From Magnetospira sp. (GTDB lineage Bacteria > Pseudomonadota > Alphaproteobacteria > Rhodospirillales > Magnetospiraceae): a stretch of DNA of 47,370 nucleotides. The DNA lies in NCBI GenBank assembly GCA_028282245.1, contig JANQIL010000056.1, positions 1 through 47,370 on the forward strand, written 5' to 3'. Positions 25,078-34,246 of the stretch are shown here, in pieces. Both the position numbers and the translations under genes were made by a program. The notes below the pieces were generated by a model. It was given only the letters and a program-made list of their open reading frames with translations, was not told where the DNA came from and did not search any database. The first letter of the stretch is position 1. Every line of letters starts with the position of its first letter.

Positions 25078-26394
25078 ATGCGCAGCGACGCGATCCTGGC
25101 GCGGCTCGGGACCCTGCATCCGAAGCTGATCGATCTCTCGCTGGACCGGGTGGCGCATCTGCTCCATCGGCTGGGCGATCCGCAGGAGGCCCTGCCGCCG
25201 GTGGTCCACGTGGCCGGGACCAACGGCAAGGGGTCGGTGGTCGCGTTCCTGCGCGCGATCCTGGAGGCGGCCGGCCTGCGGGTCCATGCCTACACCTCGC
25301 CGCACCTGGTGCGCTTTCACGAGCGCATCCGGGTCGCTGGCCGCCTGATCGACGACGCGACCCTGGCCGACCTCCTGGCCGAATGCGAGGGCGCCAACGA
25401 GGGCGGCCAGATCACCTTCTTCGAGATCACCACCGCCGCCGCCTTCCTCGCCTTCGCCCGCGCCCCGGCCGACGTCACCCTTCTGGAGACCGGGCTTGGC
25501 GGGCGGCTCGACGCCACCAACGTGATCGCCCGTCCGGCCCTCACCGCGTTGACGCCGATCTCGATGGACCATCAGGCGATGCTGGGCGACGACATTGAGG
25601 CCATCCTGCGCGAGAAGGCCGGCATCCTGAAGCCCGGCGTCCCCTGTGTCGTCGCCCGGCCGCCGCGCCGCAAGGAGCGAATCCTCGACGCCGAAGCCGG
25701 CACGCGCGGCGCGCCCCTGCTCCGGGAGGGCGAGCATTGGGGCGGCCACGCGACGGGCGACGCCCTGCTGTATCGCGGTCCCGACCGGGCGATTCGCCTG
25801 CCGCGTCCGGGCCTGCCCGGACCGCACCAGATTCACAACGCCGCGCAGGCGGTGGCCTGTGCCGAGGCGCTGGGGACGCGACTCGGCCTTGATATCCCCG
25901 AGGCCGCCCTCGCCCGGGGACTGCTGACCGTCGACTGGCCGGCCCGCCTGCAACGGCTCGCCGAGGGACCCTTGGTCGGCGTTCTGCCCGACGGCTGGGA
26001 ACTTTGGCTCGACGGTGGCCACAATCCGGCCGCCGGCGTCGCCCTGGCCACCCACGCCCGACGGTGGCGGGACCGGCCGCTGCACCTGATCCTCGGCATG
26101 ATGGCGAGCAAGGACGTGGCCGGTTTTCTCGATCCCTTCCGGGCGCGGACCGACAAGGTGCGCTGCGTGGCGATTCCCGGCGAGGCCCAGAGCCTGAGCG
26201 CCGCGGACCTCGCGGAGACGGCGCGCCGATTGTTGTTCGACGCCGCGCCGGCCGCCTCGGTGGCGGCGGCGCTGGACGACCTCGCGAGGGGCGCCGAAAG
26301 GCCGGCCCGCGTTCTGATCTGCGGGTCGCTGTACTTGGCGGGCGACGTCCTGCGCGCCAATGGCGGCATTTCCGACGCCGCCGAATCAGCGTGA
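25078..26394 (+). CDS. folC: Folylpolyglutamate synthase / dihydrofolate synthase
   Basis: A 438-residue Mur-ligase-type enzyme that adds glutamate to dihydropteroate or folates. The P-loop VAGTNGKGSV lies at 46-54. It is followed by YTSPHLVRFHERIR (omega-loop), the LLETGLGGRLDATN metal/ATP block and the C-terminal LDGGHNPAAG. It starts four bases after the accD stop. The following 154 bases before rquA are AT-rich, contain an inverted GATTTC/GAAATC pair near 26430-26455, and hold no gene. Confidence 0.95.
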   Translation: MRSDAILARLGTLHPKLIDLSLDRVAHLLHRLGDPQEALPPVVHVAGTNGKGSVVAFLRAILEAAGLRVHAYTSPHLVRFHERIRVAGRLIDDATLADLLAECEGANEGGQITFFEITTAAAFLAFARAPADVTLLETGLGGRLDATNVIARPALTALTPISMDHQAMLGDDIEAILREKAGILKPGVPCVVARPPRRKERILDAEAGTRGAPLLREGEHWGGHATGDALLYRGPDRAIRLPRPGLPGPHQIHNAAQAVACAEALGTRLGLDIPEAALARGLLTVDWPARLQRLAEGPLVGVLPDGWELWLDGGHNPAAGVALATHARRWRDRPLHLILGMMASKDVAGFLDPFRARTDKVRCVAIPGEAQSLSAADLAETARRLLFDAAPAASVAAALDDLARGAERPARVLICGSLYLAGDVLRANGGISDAAESA

Positions 26395-26548
26395 AAAATA
26401 ACATGGAAGAGATTGGGGTTATTAATCGATTTCAAGGAATTCAATTTCGAAATCCGTTTTGCAGAGCGAAAAATGATTGAAATCTTCGATCCTAGGGCTA
26501 GGTTGGCGCTTGCCCTGCCATTTGATCTCTTCCGGAGACGGTCGATCC

Positions 26549-27310
26549 GTGAATCATGATTCTCTTCCGCTGCGCCGCGCCACCGAAACGGTGGTTTCGC
26601 AAGCCACATCCGACGTCGTTCCGACCGAACCCGATCTCGCCGCGCCGCCTCCGGGTGTTCCCGGCTATCTCCGGGACGTGTATTCCTGGTGCTATCTGAG
26701 CGCCACCGGTCAGAGGATCTTCGATCATCCGACAATGGTCTCGGCGATTCTGTGGGGCAACGCCCGGCGACTGATTCGGGCCGTGGAGGCCGAACTGGAG
26801 CCCGGGCAGCGGGTCTTGCAGGCGGCTTGCGTGTATGGCGACTTCTCGCCCTGCATGGCGCGCCGACTGGGCCGGGACAGTGAACTGTCGGTGATCGATA
26901 TCGCCCCCAATCAGGTCCGCAAGACGCGCCGCAAGCTGGCCGGGTTTCCGCAGGCCTCGGTGCGCGTGGCCGACGCGCGCCAGCCGGGCGTCGCCGACAT
27001 GGACGTGGCGATCAGCTTCTTCCTGCTGCACGAGGTGCCGGGCGACTACAAGGTGGCGATCGTCGATGCGTTGCTGGATTCGGTTCGTCCGGGCGGTCGG
27101 GTGGTGTTCGTGGACTATCACCGGATGCACTGGCTGCATCCCCTGCGGCCGATCATGGCCGCCGTCTACGGACTCCTGGAACCGTTCGCCCGCGAGTTGG
27201 TCGAGGGCTCGATTCCGGCCCTGGCCCGGCATCGCGACGACGTGGGCTGGGGAACCACCGAAACCTATTTCGGCGGCCTGTACCAGAAGGTCATCGCAAC
27301 CCGCCTGTAG
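26549..27310 (+). CDS. rquA: RquA-like rhodoquinone biosynthesis methyltransferase-family protein
   Basis: A 253-residue class I SAM-dependent methyltransferase-like protein resembling RquA, which aminates ubiquinone to rhodoquinone for anaerobic electron transport. The usual glycine-rich SAM motif is replaced by VLQAACVYGDFS (89-100), and SVIDIAPNQ (Asp117), FFLLHEVPGDYK (157-168), VVFVDYHRMHWLHPLRPIMA and the end ETYFGGLYQKVIA all fit RquA as I recall it. GTG 26549 follows GGAG at 12 bases; a TTG at 26477 would add a poorly conserved stretch. It stands alone, facing the fructokinase gene across 19 bases. No fumarate reductase is visible nearby. Confidence 0.82.
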   Translation: MNHDSLPLRRATETVVSQATSDVVPTEPDLAAPPPGVPGYLRDVYSWCYLSATGQRIFDHPTMVSAILWGNARRLIRAVEAELEPGQRVLQAACVYGDFSPCMARRLGRDSELSVIDIAPNQVRKTRRKLAGFPQASVRVADARQPGVADMDVAISFFLLHEVPGDYKVAIVDALLDSVRPGGRVVFVDYHRMHWLHPLRPIMAAVYGLLEPFARELVEGSIPALARHRDDVGWGTTETYFGGLYQKVIATRL

Positions 27311-27329
27311 CCCCGGCTCGCCGTCGCGG

Positions 27330-28238
27330 TCACGCGGCCGGCCACAGCCAGGCGGCGCCGCGCACGCCGCTCGAATCGCCATGCCGATTGCGGAGCAGCG
27401 GGGTGTCCGCGCGGTCCGAGAATATCCACTCCCGCCAAAGGCGCGGCACGGTTTCATAGAGTCGCCGCAGGTTCGACAGGCCGCCGCCGAGCACCACCGC
27501 GTCGGGATCGAGCACGTTGATCACGCCGGCCAGGGCGCGGGCGAGGCGCGTCTCGTGGCGGACGAGGGCCGCCTCGGCCACCGGATCGCCGGCCGCCGCC
27601 CGCTCGGCCACCTGATGCGCGGTGGTCGTGCGCGGGTCGGCGCCGTCCAGGCCGTGATAGTCGCGCAGCAGCCCCGGGCCGGACAGGAAGGTCTCGATGC
27701 AGCCGTTCTTTCCGCAGTAGCAGGGCGGCCCGGGACGCTCCTCGTCGGTCGGCCAGGGCAGCGGGTTGTGGCCCCATTCGCCGGCGATGCCGTGGCGCCC
27801 GGCATGCGCCCGGCCGTCGATCACCAAGCCGCCGCCGACCCCGGTGCCGAGGATCACGCCGAACACCACCCGGTGCCCGGCCGCCGCTCCGTCGCGCGCC
27901 TCCGAGACAGCGAAGCAGTTGGCGTCGTTGGCGAACTGTAGCGGCCGGTCGAGGGCGCGCGACAGATCGACGTCCAGCGGCCGGCCGATCAGGCAGGTGG
28001 AGTTGGCGTTCTTGACCAGGCCGGTGGCCGGGGACAGGGTGCCGGGAATGCCGACGCCGACTCGTCCCCGACGGCCCAGGCGATGCTCCATGTCCCGCAC
28101 CAAGCCGGCCACAGCGGCGACGGTTGCCTGGTAATCCCCGGCCGGCGTGGCGATTCGCCGACGCGCCAATTCCGTGCCGTCCTCGGCCAGCGCCAGGGCC
28201 TCGATCTTGGTGCCCCCGAGGTCGATGCCGATCCGCAT
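27330..28238 (-). CDS. mak: ROK-family fructokinase
   Basis: A 302-residue sugar kinase of the ROK family, equal in length to E. coli Mak and matching it through most blocks: MRIGIDLGGTK (ATP site), VGIPGTLSPATGLVKNANST, NDANCFAVSEA with the catalytic Asp, GEWGHNPLPW, the zinc cluster CYCGKNGCIE, and a C-terminal HGDSSGVRGAAWLWP. It phosphorylates fructose at C6 and may accept mannose or other hexoses. It is preceded seven bases upstream by a small hypothetical gene on the same strand. Confidence 0.92.
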   Translation of the reverse strand: MRIGIDLGGTKIEALALAEDGTELARRRIATPAGDYQATVAAVAGLVRDMEHRLGRRGRVGVGIPGTLSPATGLVKNANSTCLIGRPLDVDLSRALDRPLQFANDANCFAVSEARDGAAAGHRVVFGVILGTGVGGGLVIDGRAHAGRHGIAGEWGHNPLPWPTDEERPGPPCYCGKNGCIETFLSGPGLLRDYHGLDGADPRTTTAHQVAERAAAGDPVAEAALVRHETRLARALAGVINVLDPDAVVLGGGLSNLRRLYETVPRLWREWIFSDRADTPLLRNRHGDSSGVRGAAWLWPAA

Positions 28239-28245
28239 CGCCGGA

Positions 28246-28590
28246 TCAGGAACACAGACCCTGCAACAAGGGTTCGTCCTGCGGCGCCATGGCATGAAAG
28301 CGGCCGTGCAGGAAGCGGGCGACCGGCGGGGTCGCGTCGCGCTGCGGGTCGATCGACAGCACCGCGTCGGGACCGAAGCGCGCCTCGGCCAGCGTTCGCG
28401 CCGACTCCCCCGGGCCAACCGGCAGCAACGTCTCGACGATCCAGTCGGGATCGTCGGCCAGCCGGTAGCGAATCCGATAGAGGCTCGGTGCCTGAAGCTG
28501 CTTGGCCACCATGGCGGCGATCTCCCACTTCCCTCGCGGTATCGAATCCGGCGGCTGATCGGGATCGGGCGGTTTGGCAACCGGTTCCAA
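28246..28590 (-). CDS. Hypothetical protein, small (114 residues from TTG)
   Basis: A soluble protein with a proline-rich N-terminus and a compact region: KWEIAAMVAKQLQAPSLYRIRYR, then WIVETLLPVGPGESARTLAEARFG and ATPPVARFLHGRFHAM. The family is not recognised. The frame starts at TTG 28590. An internal ATG at 28512 with GGAG upstream would give 88 residues and may be the true start. It is probably co-transcribed with the fructokinase gene downstream. Confidence 0.6.
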   Translation of the reverse strand: MEPVAKPPDPDQPPDSIPRGKWEIAAMVAKQLQAPSLYRIRYRLADDPDWIVETLLPVGPGESARTLAEARFGPDAVLSIDPQRDATPPVARFLHGRFHAMAPQDEPLLQGLCS

Positions 28591-28916
28591 GCCGACTCAA
28601 GTAACATATATTAATTTTCTATTATATTGTCTTTTGTTCTTGGCCGGCTCCGATGCAGCACAAGGACTCATGATCCATAAACTTTTCTAGGTGAAATTTT
28701 CTTAAATGTCAAATCCACAAACACAATATATGTGGTTTTCGGCCCGATACGTCGACTGCAAAGTGAAATCCTCCGACTGAGTCACTTGATTTGAATCCTT
28801 CACGCTGACTGAATCATTTCGTGAACATCTCAAAAAACCGAATCATATGAATCCCTTGCCGGGCGTTTCTTCCGACAGTCATGGACATGGATCGTCCGTC
28901 TCCCCATAGTCGGCGC
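28591..28916. other. AT-rich 326-bp gap between divergent genes
   Basis: This gap is strikingly AT-rich against its surroundings, especially 28600-28740 (ATATATTAATTTTCTATTAT and onward). It contains a CCACA/TGTGG inverted pair around 28717-28737 and two similar TGAGTCA/TGAATCA-type stretches near 28775-28818. It probably holds divergent promoters for the hypothetical-fructokinase pair and for the methyltransferase-sfsA-map set, and may be a binding site for IHF or a nucleoid protein. No gene or RNA was recognised. Confidence 0.5.
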
Positions 28917-29780
28917 ATGACAATGACGGTGTTCGACCGCCGGGCGGTGCGCGCCCACCGCGACCGCGCCGCGCCGCGTCTCGACGACTTCCGGTTCCTG
29001 TTCGACGAGGTGACGGAGCGGTTGCTCGATCGGCTCGACGACGTGACGCGCCGGTTTCCGGTGGCGCTCGATCTGGGCTGCCGGAATGGTGCCCTTGGCC
29101 GCCAGTTGGCCGGGCGCGGCGACGTCGGGACGTTGGTCCAGGGCGACCTGTCGCCGATCATGGCGGCGCGCGCCGGGCCCCGCGCGCTGGCCCTCGACGA
29201 GGAGGCCCTGCCGTTCGCCGACGGCGCGTTCGACCTGGTGCTGTCCTGTCTGTCGCTGCACTGGGTCAACGACCTCCCGGGCGCGCTGATCCAGATCCGC
29301 CGCGCCTTGAAGCCGGACGGCCTGTTCCTGGCCGCGCTGTTCGGCGCCGGCACCCTGGCCGAGTTGCGCGACGCGCTGTCCGACGCCGAGGGCGAAACCG
29401 CCGGCGGGGTCAGTCCCCGCGTGTCTCCGTTCGCCGATGTCAAGGATTTGGGGAATCTGTTGATCCGGGCCGGCTTCGCGCTGCCGGTGGCCGACGCCGA
29501 CCGGATTTCGGTGTCCTACGCCGACCCGCTGGCGCTGATGGCCGACCTGCGCGGCATGGGGGAGTCCAATGCCGTTCGCGAACGCTGGCCGGCGGTCACC
29601 CGGCGCGACACCCTGGCCGCCGCGCGCCGTGTCTATCGCGAGCGCCACGCCGGCCCCGACGGCCGGGTGCCGGCGACGTTCCAGGTCGTCTTCCTGTCCG
29701 GCTGGGCGCCGCATCCCGATCAACCGAGGCCGGTCGCGCGCGGCAGCGCCTCGGTCTCCCTCGGGGAGGCCTTGAAATGA
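28917..29780 (+). CDS. SAM-dependent methyltransferase-fold protein, NDUFAF5/BioC-like
   Basis: A 287-residue class I methyltransferase-like protein. It starts [19 protein letters not shown], the conserved opening of the alphaproteobacterial relatives of the mitochondrial complex I assembly factor NDUFAF5. Motif I is ALDLGCRNG at 49-57, then [26 protein letters not shown] and [30 protein letters not shown]5 hydroxylates an arginine of the NDUFS7 subunit, so a complex I assembly role is plausible; a BioC-type role is the alternative. ATG 28917 is chosen; 28923 is also possible. It overlaps sfsA (ATGA). Confidence 0.85.
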   Translation: MTMTVFDRRAVRAHRDRAAPRLDDFRFLFDEVTERLLDRLDDVTRRFPVALDLGCRNGALGRQLAGRGDVGTLVQGDLSPIMAARAGPRALALDEEALPFADGAFDLVLSCLSLHWVNDLPGALIQIRRALKPDGLFLAALFGAGTLAELRDALSDAEGETAGGVSPRVSPFADVKDLGNLLIRAGFALPVADADRISVSYADPLALMADLRGMGESNAVRERWPAVTRRDTLAAARRVYRERHAGPDGRVPATFQVVFLSGWAPHPDQPRPVARGSASVSLGEALK

Positions 29781-30478
29781 AGTTCGCGGACCCCCTGATT
29801 GAGGGCCGCCTGATCAAGCGCTACAAACGGTTCCTGGCCGACGTCGAACTGATCGACGGCGGCGTGGTCACCGCCCATTGCGCCAATTCGGGCTCCATGC
29901 TGGGCGTCAAGGAGCCGGGCTCCGAGGTCTGGTTGTCGGCGGCCGACAACCCCAACCGCAAGCTCCGGTACACGTGGGAACTCGTCCGGGTCGGCGACGG
30001 CCTCGTCGGCATCAACACCGGCCGGCCCAACCGGCTGGTCGCCGAGGCGGTGGCCGGCGGCGCGATCGACGAACTGGCCGGATATGCCACGCTGCGCCGG
30101 GAGGTGAAGTACGGCAGGAACTCGCGCATCGACCTGCTGCTGGAGGACCCGAGTCGGCCGCCCTGCTACGTGGAGGTGAAGAACGTGACCCTGCGGCGCG
30201 ACGGCGGGGCGGCCGAATTCCCCGACGCCGTGACGGCGCGCGGCGCCAAGCACCTGGAGGAACTGACGGACATGGTAGCGGCCGGCAACCGGGCGGTGAT
30301 GGTGTATCTGGTGCAGCGGGGCGATTGCGACCGGTTCGCCGTGGCGGCCGACATCGATCCGGCCTACGCGGCCGGCCTGGCGCGAGCCCGGGCGGCGGGA
30401 GTCGAATCGATTTGCCGGGCCTGCGACGTGTCGGTGGACGGAATCACTGTGGCGCGGCCCCTCCCCGTTGCGCTATAG
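29777..30478 (+). CDS. sfsA: Sugar fermentation stimulation protein SfsA (DNA/RNA-binding nuclease-like)
   Basis: A 233-residue SfsA protein with an OB-fold N-terminal part ([32 protein letters not shown]) and a nuclease-like core with the PD-(D/E)xK pattern [19 protein letters not shown], followed by [16 protein letters not shown]. First described as stimulating maltose genes in E. coli, it binds DNA; its true role is not settled. The start overlaps the upstream methyltransferase stop. The map gene begins 31 bases downstream. Confidence 0.95.
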   Translation: MKFADPLIEGRLIKRYKRFLADVELIDGGVVTAHCANSGSMLGVKEPGSEVWLSAADNPNRKLRYTWELVRVGDGLVGINTGRPNRLVAEAVAGGAIDELAGYATLRREVKYGRNSRIDLLLEDPSRPPCYVEVKNVTLRRDGGAAEFPDAVTARGAKHLEELTDMVAAGNRAVMVYLVQRGDCDRFAVAADIDPAYAAGLARARAAGVESICRACDVSVDGITVARPLPVAL

Positions 30479-30509
30479 AGATGGGCGGGGAGATGAAAGG
30501 GACCATCCC

Positions 30510-31310
30510 TTGGATGCCAAACCGAATACCGTGGTAATCCACGACGCGGCGGACTTCGAGGCCATGCGACGGGCCGGGCGGCTGGCCGCCGACACCCTCG
30601 ATTTCATCACCCCCCACGTGGTGCCCGGCGTGACGACGGGCGAACTGGACCGTCTGTGCGCCGAATTCGTCACCGCGCGCGGCGGCATCTCGGCGCCGCT
30701 CAATTACAAGGGCTTTCCGAAATCCATCTGCACCTCGGTCAACCACGTGGTCTGTCACGGCATCCCGAGCGACAAGGTCCTCGCCGAAGGTGACGTGATC
30801 AATATCGACGTGACGCCGATCCTCGACGGCTGGCACGGCGATTCGTCGCGCATGTATTTCGTCGGCGACGTGAAGATCAAGGCCCGCAAGCTGGTCCAGG
30901 TGACCTACGAGGCCATGATGCTGGGCATCGAGGTGGCGCGTCCCGGCGCCACCCTGGGCGACATCGGCCACGCCATCCAGAGCCATGCCGAGAAACACCG
31001 CTTCTCGGTGGTCCGCGACTTCTGCGGCCACGGCGTCGGGCGGATGTTCCACATGCCGCCCAGCGTCCTGCACTTCGGTCTGCCGGGCGAGGGGACGCGG
31101 TTGCAGGAGGGGATGTTCTTCACCATCGAGCCGATGATCAACGCCGGCAAGCAGGACGTCAAAATCCTGGCCGACGGGTGGACGGCGGTGACCCGCGACA
31201 AGTCCCTGTCGGCGCAGTTCGAGCACACCGTCGGCGTGACGGCGGACGGCTGCGAGATCTTCACCCTGTCGCCGGCGGGCCTCCATCGGCCACCCTACGC
31301 CGTGGGGTGA
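30510..31310 (+). CDS. map: Methionine aminopeptidase, type I
   Basis: A 266-residue enzyme removing the initiator methionine. All catalytic and metal ligands are present: His83, Asp100 (NIDVTPILDGW), Asp111 (GDSSRMYF), His174 (FCGHGVGR), His181, Glu207 (TIEPMI) and Glu238 (FEHTV). These are offset by three or four from E. coli numbering. TTG 30510, with AAAGG nine bases before it, is taken as the start; an upstream TTG at 30468 would overlap sfsA, and a GTG at 30531 is also possible. It is followed six bases later by radC. Confidence 0.95.
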   Translation: MDAKPNTVVIHDAADFEAMRRAGRLAADTLDFITPHVVPGVTTGELDRLCAEFVTARGGISAPLNYKGFPKSICTSVNHVVCHGIPSDKVLAEGDVINIDVTPILDGWHGDSSRMYFVGDVKIKARKLVQVTYEAMMLGIEVARPGATLGDIGHAIQSHAEKHRFSVVRDFCGHGVGRMFHMPPSVLHFGLPGEGTRLQEGMFFTIEPMINAGKQDVKILADGWTAVTRDKSLSAQFEHTVGVTADGCEIFTLSPAGLHRPPYAVG

Positions 31311-31316
31311 CCTGCG

Positions 31317-32288
31317 GTGGCGGCGCGCCGACGCACGGCCGATCCCGACGCCGCGAGCCTCGCCGAGGCCGGGCTGACGGTGATCGAGCGGGCGGCGGGC
31401 GACGGCGAGTCCGAATACCACCTGTCCGGCAACACCCATCCGCACCGCCATGCCCTGCGCGCGGCGGGCGGGCGCTGGCACAAGATGAAGCAGGTCTGGG
31501 TGTTCGAGGGGGCGCCGCCGCAGGCCGCGATCGCGCGGGCCATCGCCGAGCACCGGGCCGCGGCCGGTCTGGGCGAGGAGATCGCGTCGCCACGGGGACT
31601 GGGCGACAACCGGGAGAAGCCCCATTACCACGGTCACCGGCGGCGCTTGCGCGAACGGTTCATGGCCGCCGACCTGGGGCACCTTCCGGACTACGAACTG
31701 CTGGAACTGTTGCTGTTCTTCGCCATTCCCCGGGTCGACACCAAACCGCTGGCCAAGGACCTGCTGGCCCGCTTCGGCAGTCTCGGCGCGGTTCTGGCGG
31801 CCGATCCGGAGCGCCTGGGCGAGTTCGACCGCCTCAACCTGCCGGCCGCCGTGCTTCTGCGCGCGGTGCGTGACGCGGGGCTGCGCCTTGGCCGCGCCGA
31901 GGTTTTCGAGCGGCCGCTGCTGACCTCCTGGGATGCCCTGCTCGATTACCTGACGGCGGCGATGGCGCATGACGCCAACGAGTGCTTCCGGGTGGTGTTC
32001 CTGAACCGCCGCAACGAGGTGATCGCCGACGAGGTGCAGCAGCGGGGCACCGTCGACCACACTCCGGCCTATCCGCGCGAGGTCATCAAGCGGGCGCTGG
32101 ACCTGGGCGCCACGGCGCTCGTCCTGGCCCACAACCACCCGTCGGGCGACCCGATGCCGTCGCGCGGCGACATCGACATGACTCGGGAGATCAAGCAGGC
32201 GGCCGACCTGCTCGGCATCGTGCTGCACGATCACGTGGTGATCAGCCGCGAGGGTCACGCCAGCTTCAAGCAGATGGGGCTGCTGTAG
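31317..32288 (+). CDS. radC: RadC/JAB-family protein with an extra N-terminal domain
   Basis: A 323-residue protein. Residues 100-323 are a normal RadC: helix-hairpin-helix-type region (YELLELLLFFAIPRVDTKPLAK) and a JAB/MPN metal site with His272, His274 and Asp285 (AHNHPSGDPMPSRGDID). About 95 residues precede this, including a small domain at 30-66 (YHLSGNTHPHRHALRAAGG, RWHKMKQVWVF) that resembles the short GA-W...K-W motif of DUF5710-like modules found in DNA-associated proteins. GTG 31317 is the only sensible start close to map. Despite the name, a repair role for RadC is unproven. Confidence 0.92.
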   Translation: MAARRRTADPDAASLAEAGLTVIERAAGDGESEYHLSGNTHPHRHALRAAGGRWHKMKQVWVFEGAPPQAAIARAIAEHRAAAGLGEEIASPRGLGDNREKPHYHGHRRRLRERFMAADLGHLPDYELLELLLFFAIPRVDTKPLAKDLLARFGSLGAVLAADPERLGEFDRLNLPAAVLLRAVRDAGLRLGRAEVFERPLLTSWDALLDYLTAAMAHDANECFRVVFLNRRNEVIADEVQQRGTVDHTPAYPREVIKRALDLGATALVLAHNHPSGDPMPSRGDIDMTREIKQAADLLGIVLHDHVVISREGHASFKQMGLL

Positions 32289-32385
32289 GGGGCGCCGTGA
32301 CCCCGCGATTCCGATCTCCCGCGCCGTCCCGAGACCATCGCCCGCCGCGACCATCCGATCGACGCCGCCGGACGCCACTTTCCCG

Positions 32386-32416
32386 TTGACATCGCGCGTC
32401 CGAACCCCTTTATCTT
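32386..32416 (+). promoter_or_regulatory. Sigma-70-type promoter of the leuA leader
   Basis: A perfect -35 TTGACA (32386-32391) is followed by TTTATC (32409-32414, spacing 17) or TATCTT (32411-32416, spacing 19). Transcription would start around 32422, some 40 bases before the leader peptide start. It is the best-looking promoter in this part of the window. Confidence 0.7.
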
Positions 32417-32422
32417 GAGACG

Positions 32423-32626
32423 CGGCCGGTTTGGTTCCGGCCGTGAATCAGGCTGACAGATGGATTTCGTCATGACCGCCGCACGCTCCATGGTCGATTT
32501 CTCGAACGGCGCCGTCGCCGTCGCGACCGCGTTGCTGCCGCTCGGCCTGCTTCCGCTCGGGCTCCTTCGCCTTACCAGCCCCTGAGCCGCGCCGTTTCCC
32601 GTCGCTCGTCGACCGCCGCTCAGGGG
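32423..32626 (+). promoter_or_regulatory. leuA leader RNA (attenuator-type)
   Basis: The transcript between the promoter and leuA holds a perfect seven-base stem CGGCCGG/CCGGCCG (32423-32443), the leucine-rich leader frame (32460-32585), and a nine-base stem CCCCTGAGC (32579-32587) with GCTCAGGGG (32618-32626) whose left arm covers the leader stop codon. A ribosome stalled at leucine codons or sitting at the stop would decide whether this stem forms. A classic U-tract does not follow the stem, so whether control is by termination or another mechanism is open. Confidence 0.65.
32460..32585 (+). CDS. leuL: Leucine-rich leader peptide of leuA
   Basis: A 41-codon frame, ATG 32460 to TGA 32585, ends TALLPLGLLPLGLLRLTSP: nine leucine codons within fifteen (TTG, CTG, CTC, CTG, CTT, CTC, CTC, CTT, CTT), just before the stop. 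Such density right upstream of leuA is the hallmark of ribosome-mediated attenuation, where scarce leucyl-tRNA stalls translation and permits leuA expression. The start is uncertain: ATGs at 32472 and 32490 are in frame, and none has a strong ribosome site. Confidence 0.75.
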   Translation: MDFVMTAARSMVDFSNGAVAVATALLPLGLLPLGLLRLTSP

Positions 32627-32672
32627 ACCTTGGAAAGCCTCCCCAACGATTTTCATTGAAGGAACCCGATTC

Positions 32673-34235
32673 ATGAATTCCGTACCCGAACGCGACCCCA
32701 ACCGGGTCATTGTTTTCGACACCACCCTGCGCGACGGCGAGCAGTCGCCCGGCTGTTCCATGAACCTGGAGGAGAAGCTGCGGGTCGCCAAGGCGCTGGA
32801 GGCGATGGGCGTCGACGTCATCGAGGCCGGTTTCCCGATCGCCTCGCAAGGCGATTTCGAGGCGGTGCGCGAGGTGGCCAGGACGGTCACCGAGTCCACC
32901 GTGGCCGGGTTGGCGCGCGCCACCCGGGGCGACATCGACCGCTGCGCCGAGGCCATCGCCGTGGCGCCCCGCAAGCGCATCCACACCTTCATCTCCACCA
33001 GCCCCCTGCACATGAAGTACAAGTTGCAGATGGCGCCGGAAACGGTGCTGGAGATGGTCGGCCAGAGCGTCGCCCACGCCCGCAACCTGGTCGACGACGT
33101 GGAATGGTCGGCCGAGGACGGATCGCGGACCGAGGCCGATTTCCTGTGTCGTTGCGTCGAGACGGCGATCGATGCCGGGGCCTCCACCATCAACATTCCG
33201 GACACCGTGGGCTACGCGGTGCCGGACGAGTTCGCGGCCCGGATCGGCATGCTGTTCGATCGGGTGCCGAACATCGACCGGGCGATCATCTCCGTGCACT
33301 GCCACAACGACCTGGGGCTGGCGGTGGCCAACTCGCTGGCCGCCGTGGGGGTCGGGGCGCGGCAGGTGGAATGCACCCTCAACGGCATCGGCGAGCGGGC
33401 CGGCAACGCGGCGATGGAGGAGATCGTCATGGCCCTGCGCACCCGTCCCGACCACATGCCCTATGTCACCGGAATCGACACCACCCATATCACCCGCGCC
33501 TCGCGCCTGCTGTCGAGCATCACCGGCTTCAACGTGCAGCCCAACAAGGCGATTGTCGGCGCCAACGCCTTCGCCCATGAGTCGGGCATTCACCAGGACG
33601 GCATGCTGAAGAACGCCCAGACCTATGAGATCATGACTCCGGAATCGGTCGGCCTGACCAAGTCGACCCTGGTCCTGGGCAAGCATTCCGGGCGTGCCGC
33701 GTTCAAGGACAAGCTGCGCGAACTGGGCTACGAACTGGGCGACAACGCGATCAACGATGCCTTCGCCCGGTTCAAGGACCTGGCCGACCGCAAGAAGGAG
33801 GTGTTCGACGAGGATATCGTCGCCATCGTCGACGACGAGGTGGTGCGCAGCAACGACCGCATCCGGCTGGTGTCCCTGGAGATCATGTGCGGCACTCGCC
33901 ACAACCCGCCGATGGCGCGTCTGGAACTGGACATGGACGGCGAGATCAAGGCCACCGAGGGCAGCGGCGACGGTCCGGTCGACGCCGCCTTTCGGTGCGT
34001 CAAGTCGCTGGTCCCGGCGACCGCCCGGCTGCAACTCTATCAGGTGCACGCGGTGACCGGCGGCACCGACGCGCAGGCCGAGGTGACGGTGCGCCTGGAA
34101 GAGAACGGCAAGACCGTGAACGGTCAGGGGGCCGATACCGACACCATGGTCGCCTCGGTGAAGGCCTACGTGAACGCGTTGAACAAGCTTCTGGTGAAGC
34201 GGGAAAGGACCGCCCCGGTGGCGGCCGCGGAATAG
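32673..34235 (+). CDS. leuA: 2-isopropylmalate synthase
   Basis: A 520-residue enzyme for the first step of leucine synthesis, joining acetyl-CoA and 2-oxoisovalerate. The TIM barrel carries [11 protein letters not shown] with Arg20-Asp21, [19 protein letters not shown], and the metal-binding [17 protein letters not shown] and the linker HESGIHQDG follow. Residues about 390-510 form the leucine-sensing regulatory domain, so feedback inhibition is expected in addition to leader control. AAGGAA precedes the ATG. It is the LeuA1 type. The gene is followed by a strong hairpin. Confidence 0.97.
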   Translation: MNSVPERDPNRVIVFDTTLRDGEQSPGCSMNLEEKLRVAKALEAMGVDVIEAGFPIASQGDFEAVREVARTVTESTVAGLARATRGDIDRCAEAIAVAPRKRIHTFISTSPLHMKYKLQMAPETVLEMVGQSVAHARNLVDDVEWSAEDGSRTEADFLCRCVETAIDAGASTINIPDTVGYAVPDEFAARIGMLFDRVPNIDRAIISVHCHNDLGLAVANSLAAVGVGARQVECTLNGIGERAGNAAMEEIVMALRTRPDHMPYVTGIDTTHITRASRLLSSITGFNVQPNKAIVGANAFAHESGIHQDGMLKNAQTYEIMTPESVGLTKSTLVLGKHSGRAAFKDKLRELGYELGDNAINDAFARFKDLADRKKEVFDEDIVAIVDDEVVRSNDRIRLVSLEIMCGTRHNPPMARLELDMDGEIKATEGSGDGPVDAAFRCVKSLVPATARLQLYQVHAVTGGTDAQAEVTVRLEENGKTVNGQGADTDTMVASVKAYVNALNKLLVKRERTAPVAAAE

Positions 34236-34246
34236 TCGCGACGGGA

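Noticed and set aside
30444-32378. 644-codon open frame antisense to map and radC
   Set aside because: High GC removes stop codons from shadow frames; the sense genes carry complete catalytic motifs.
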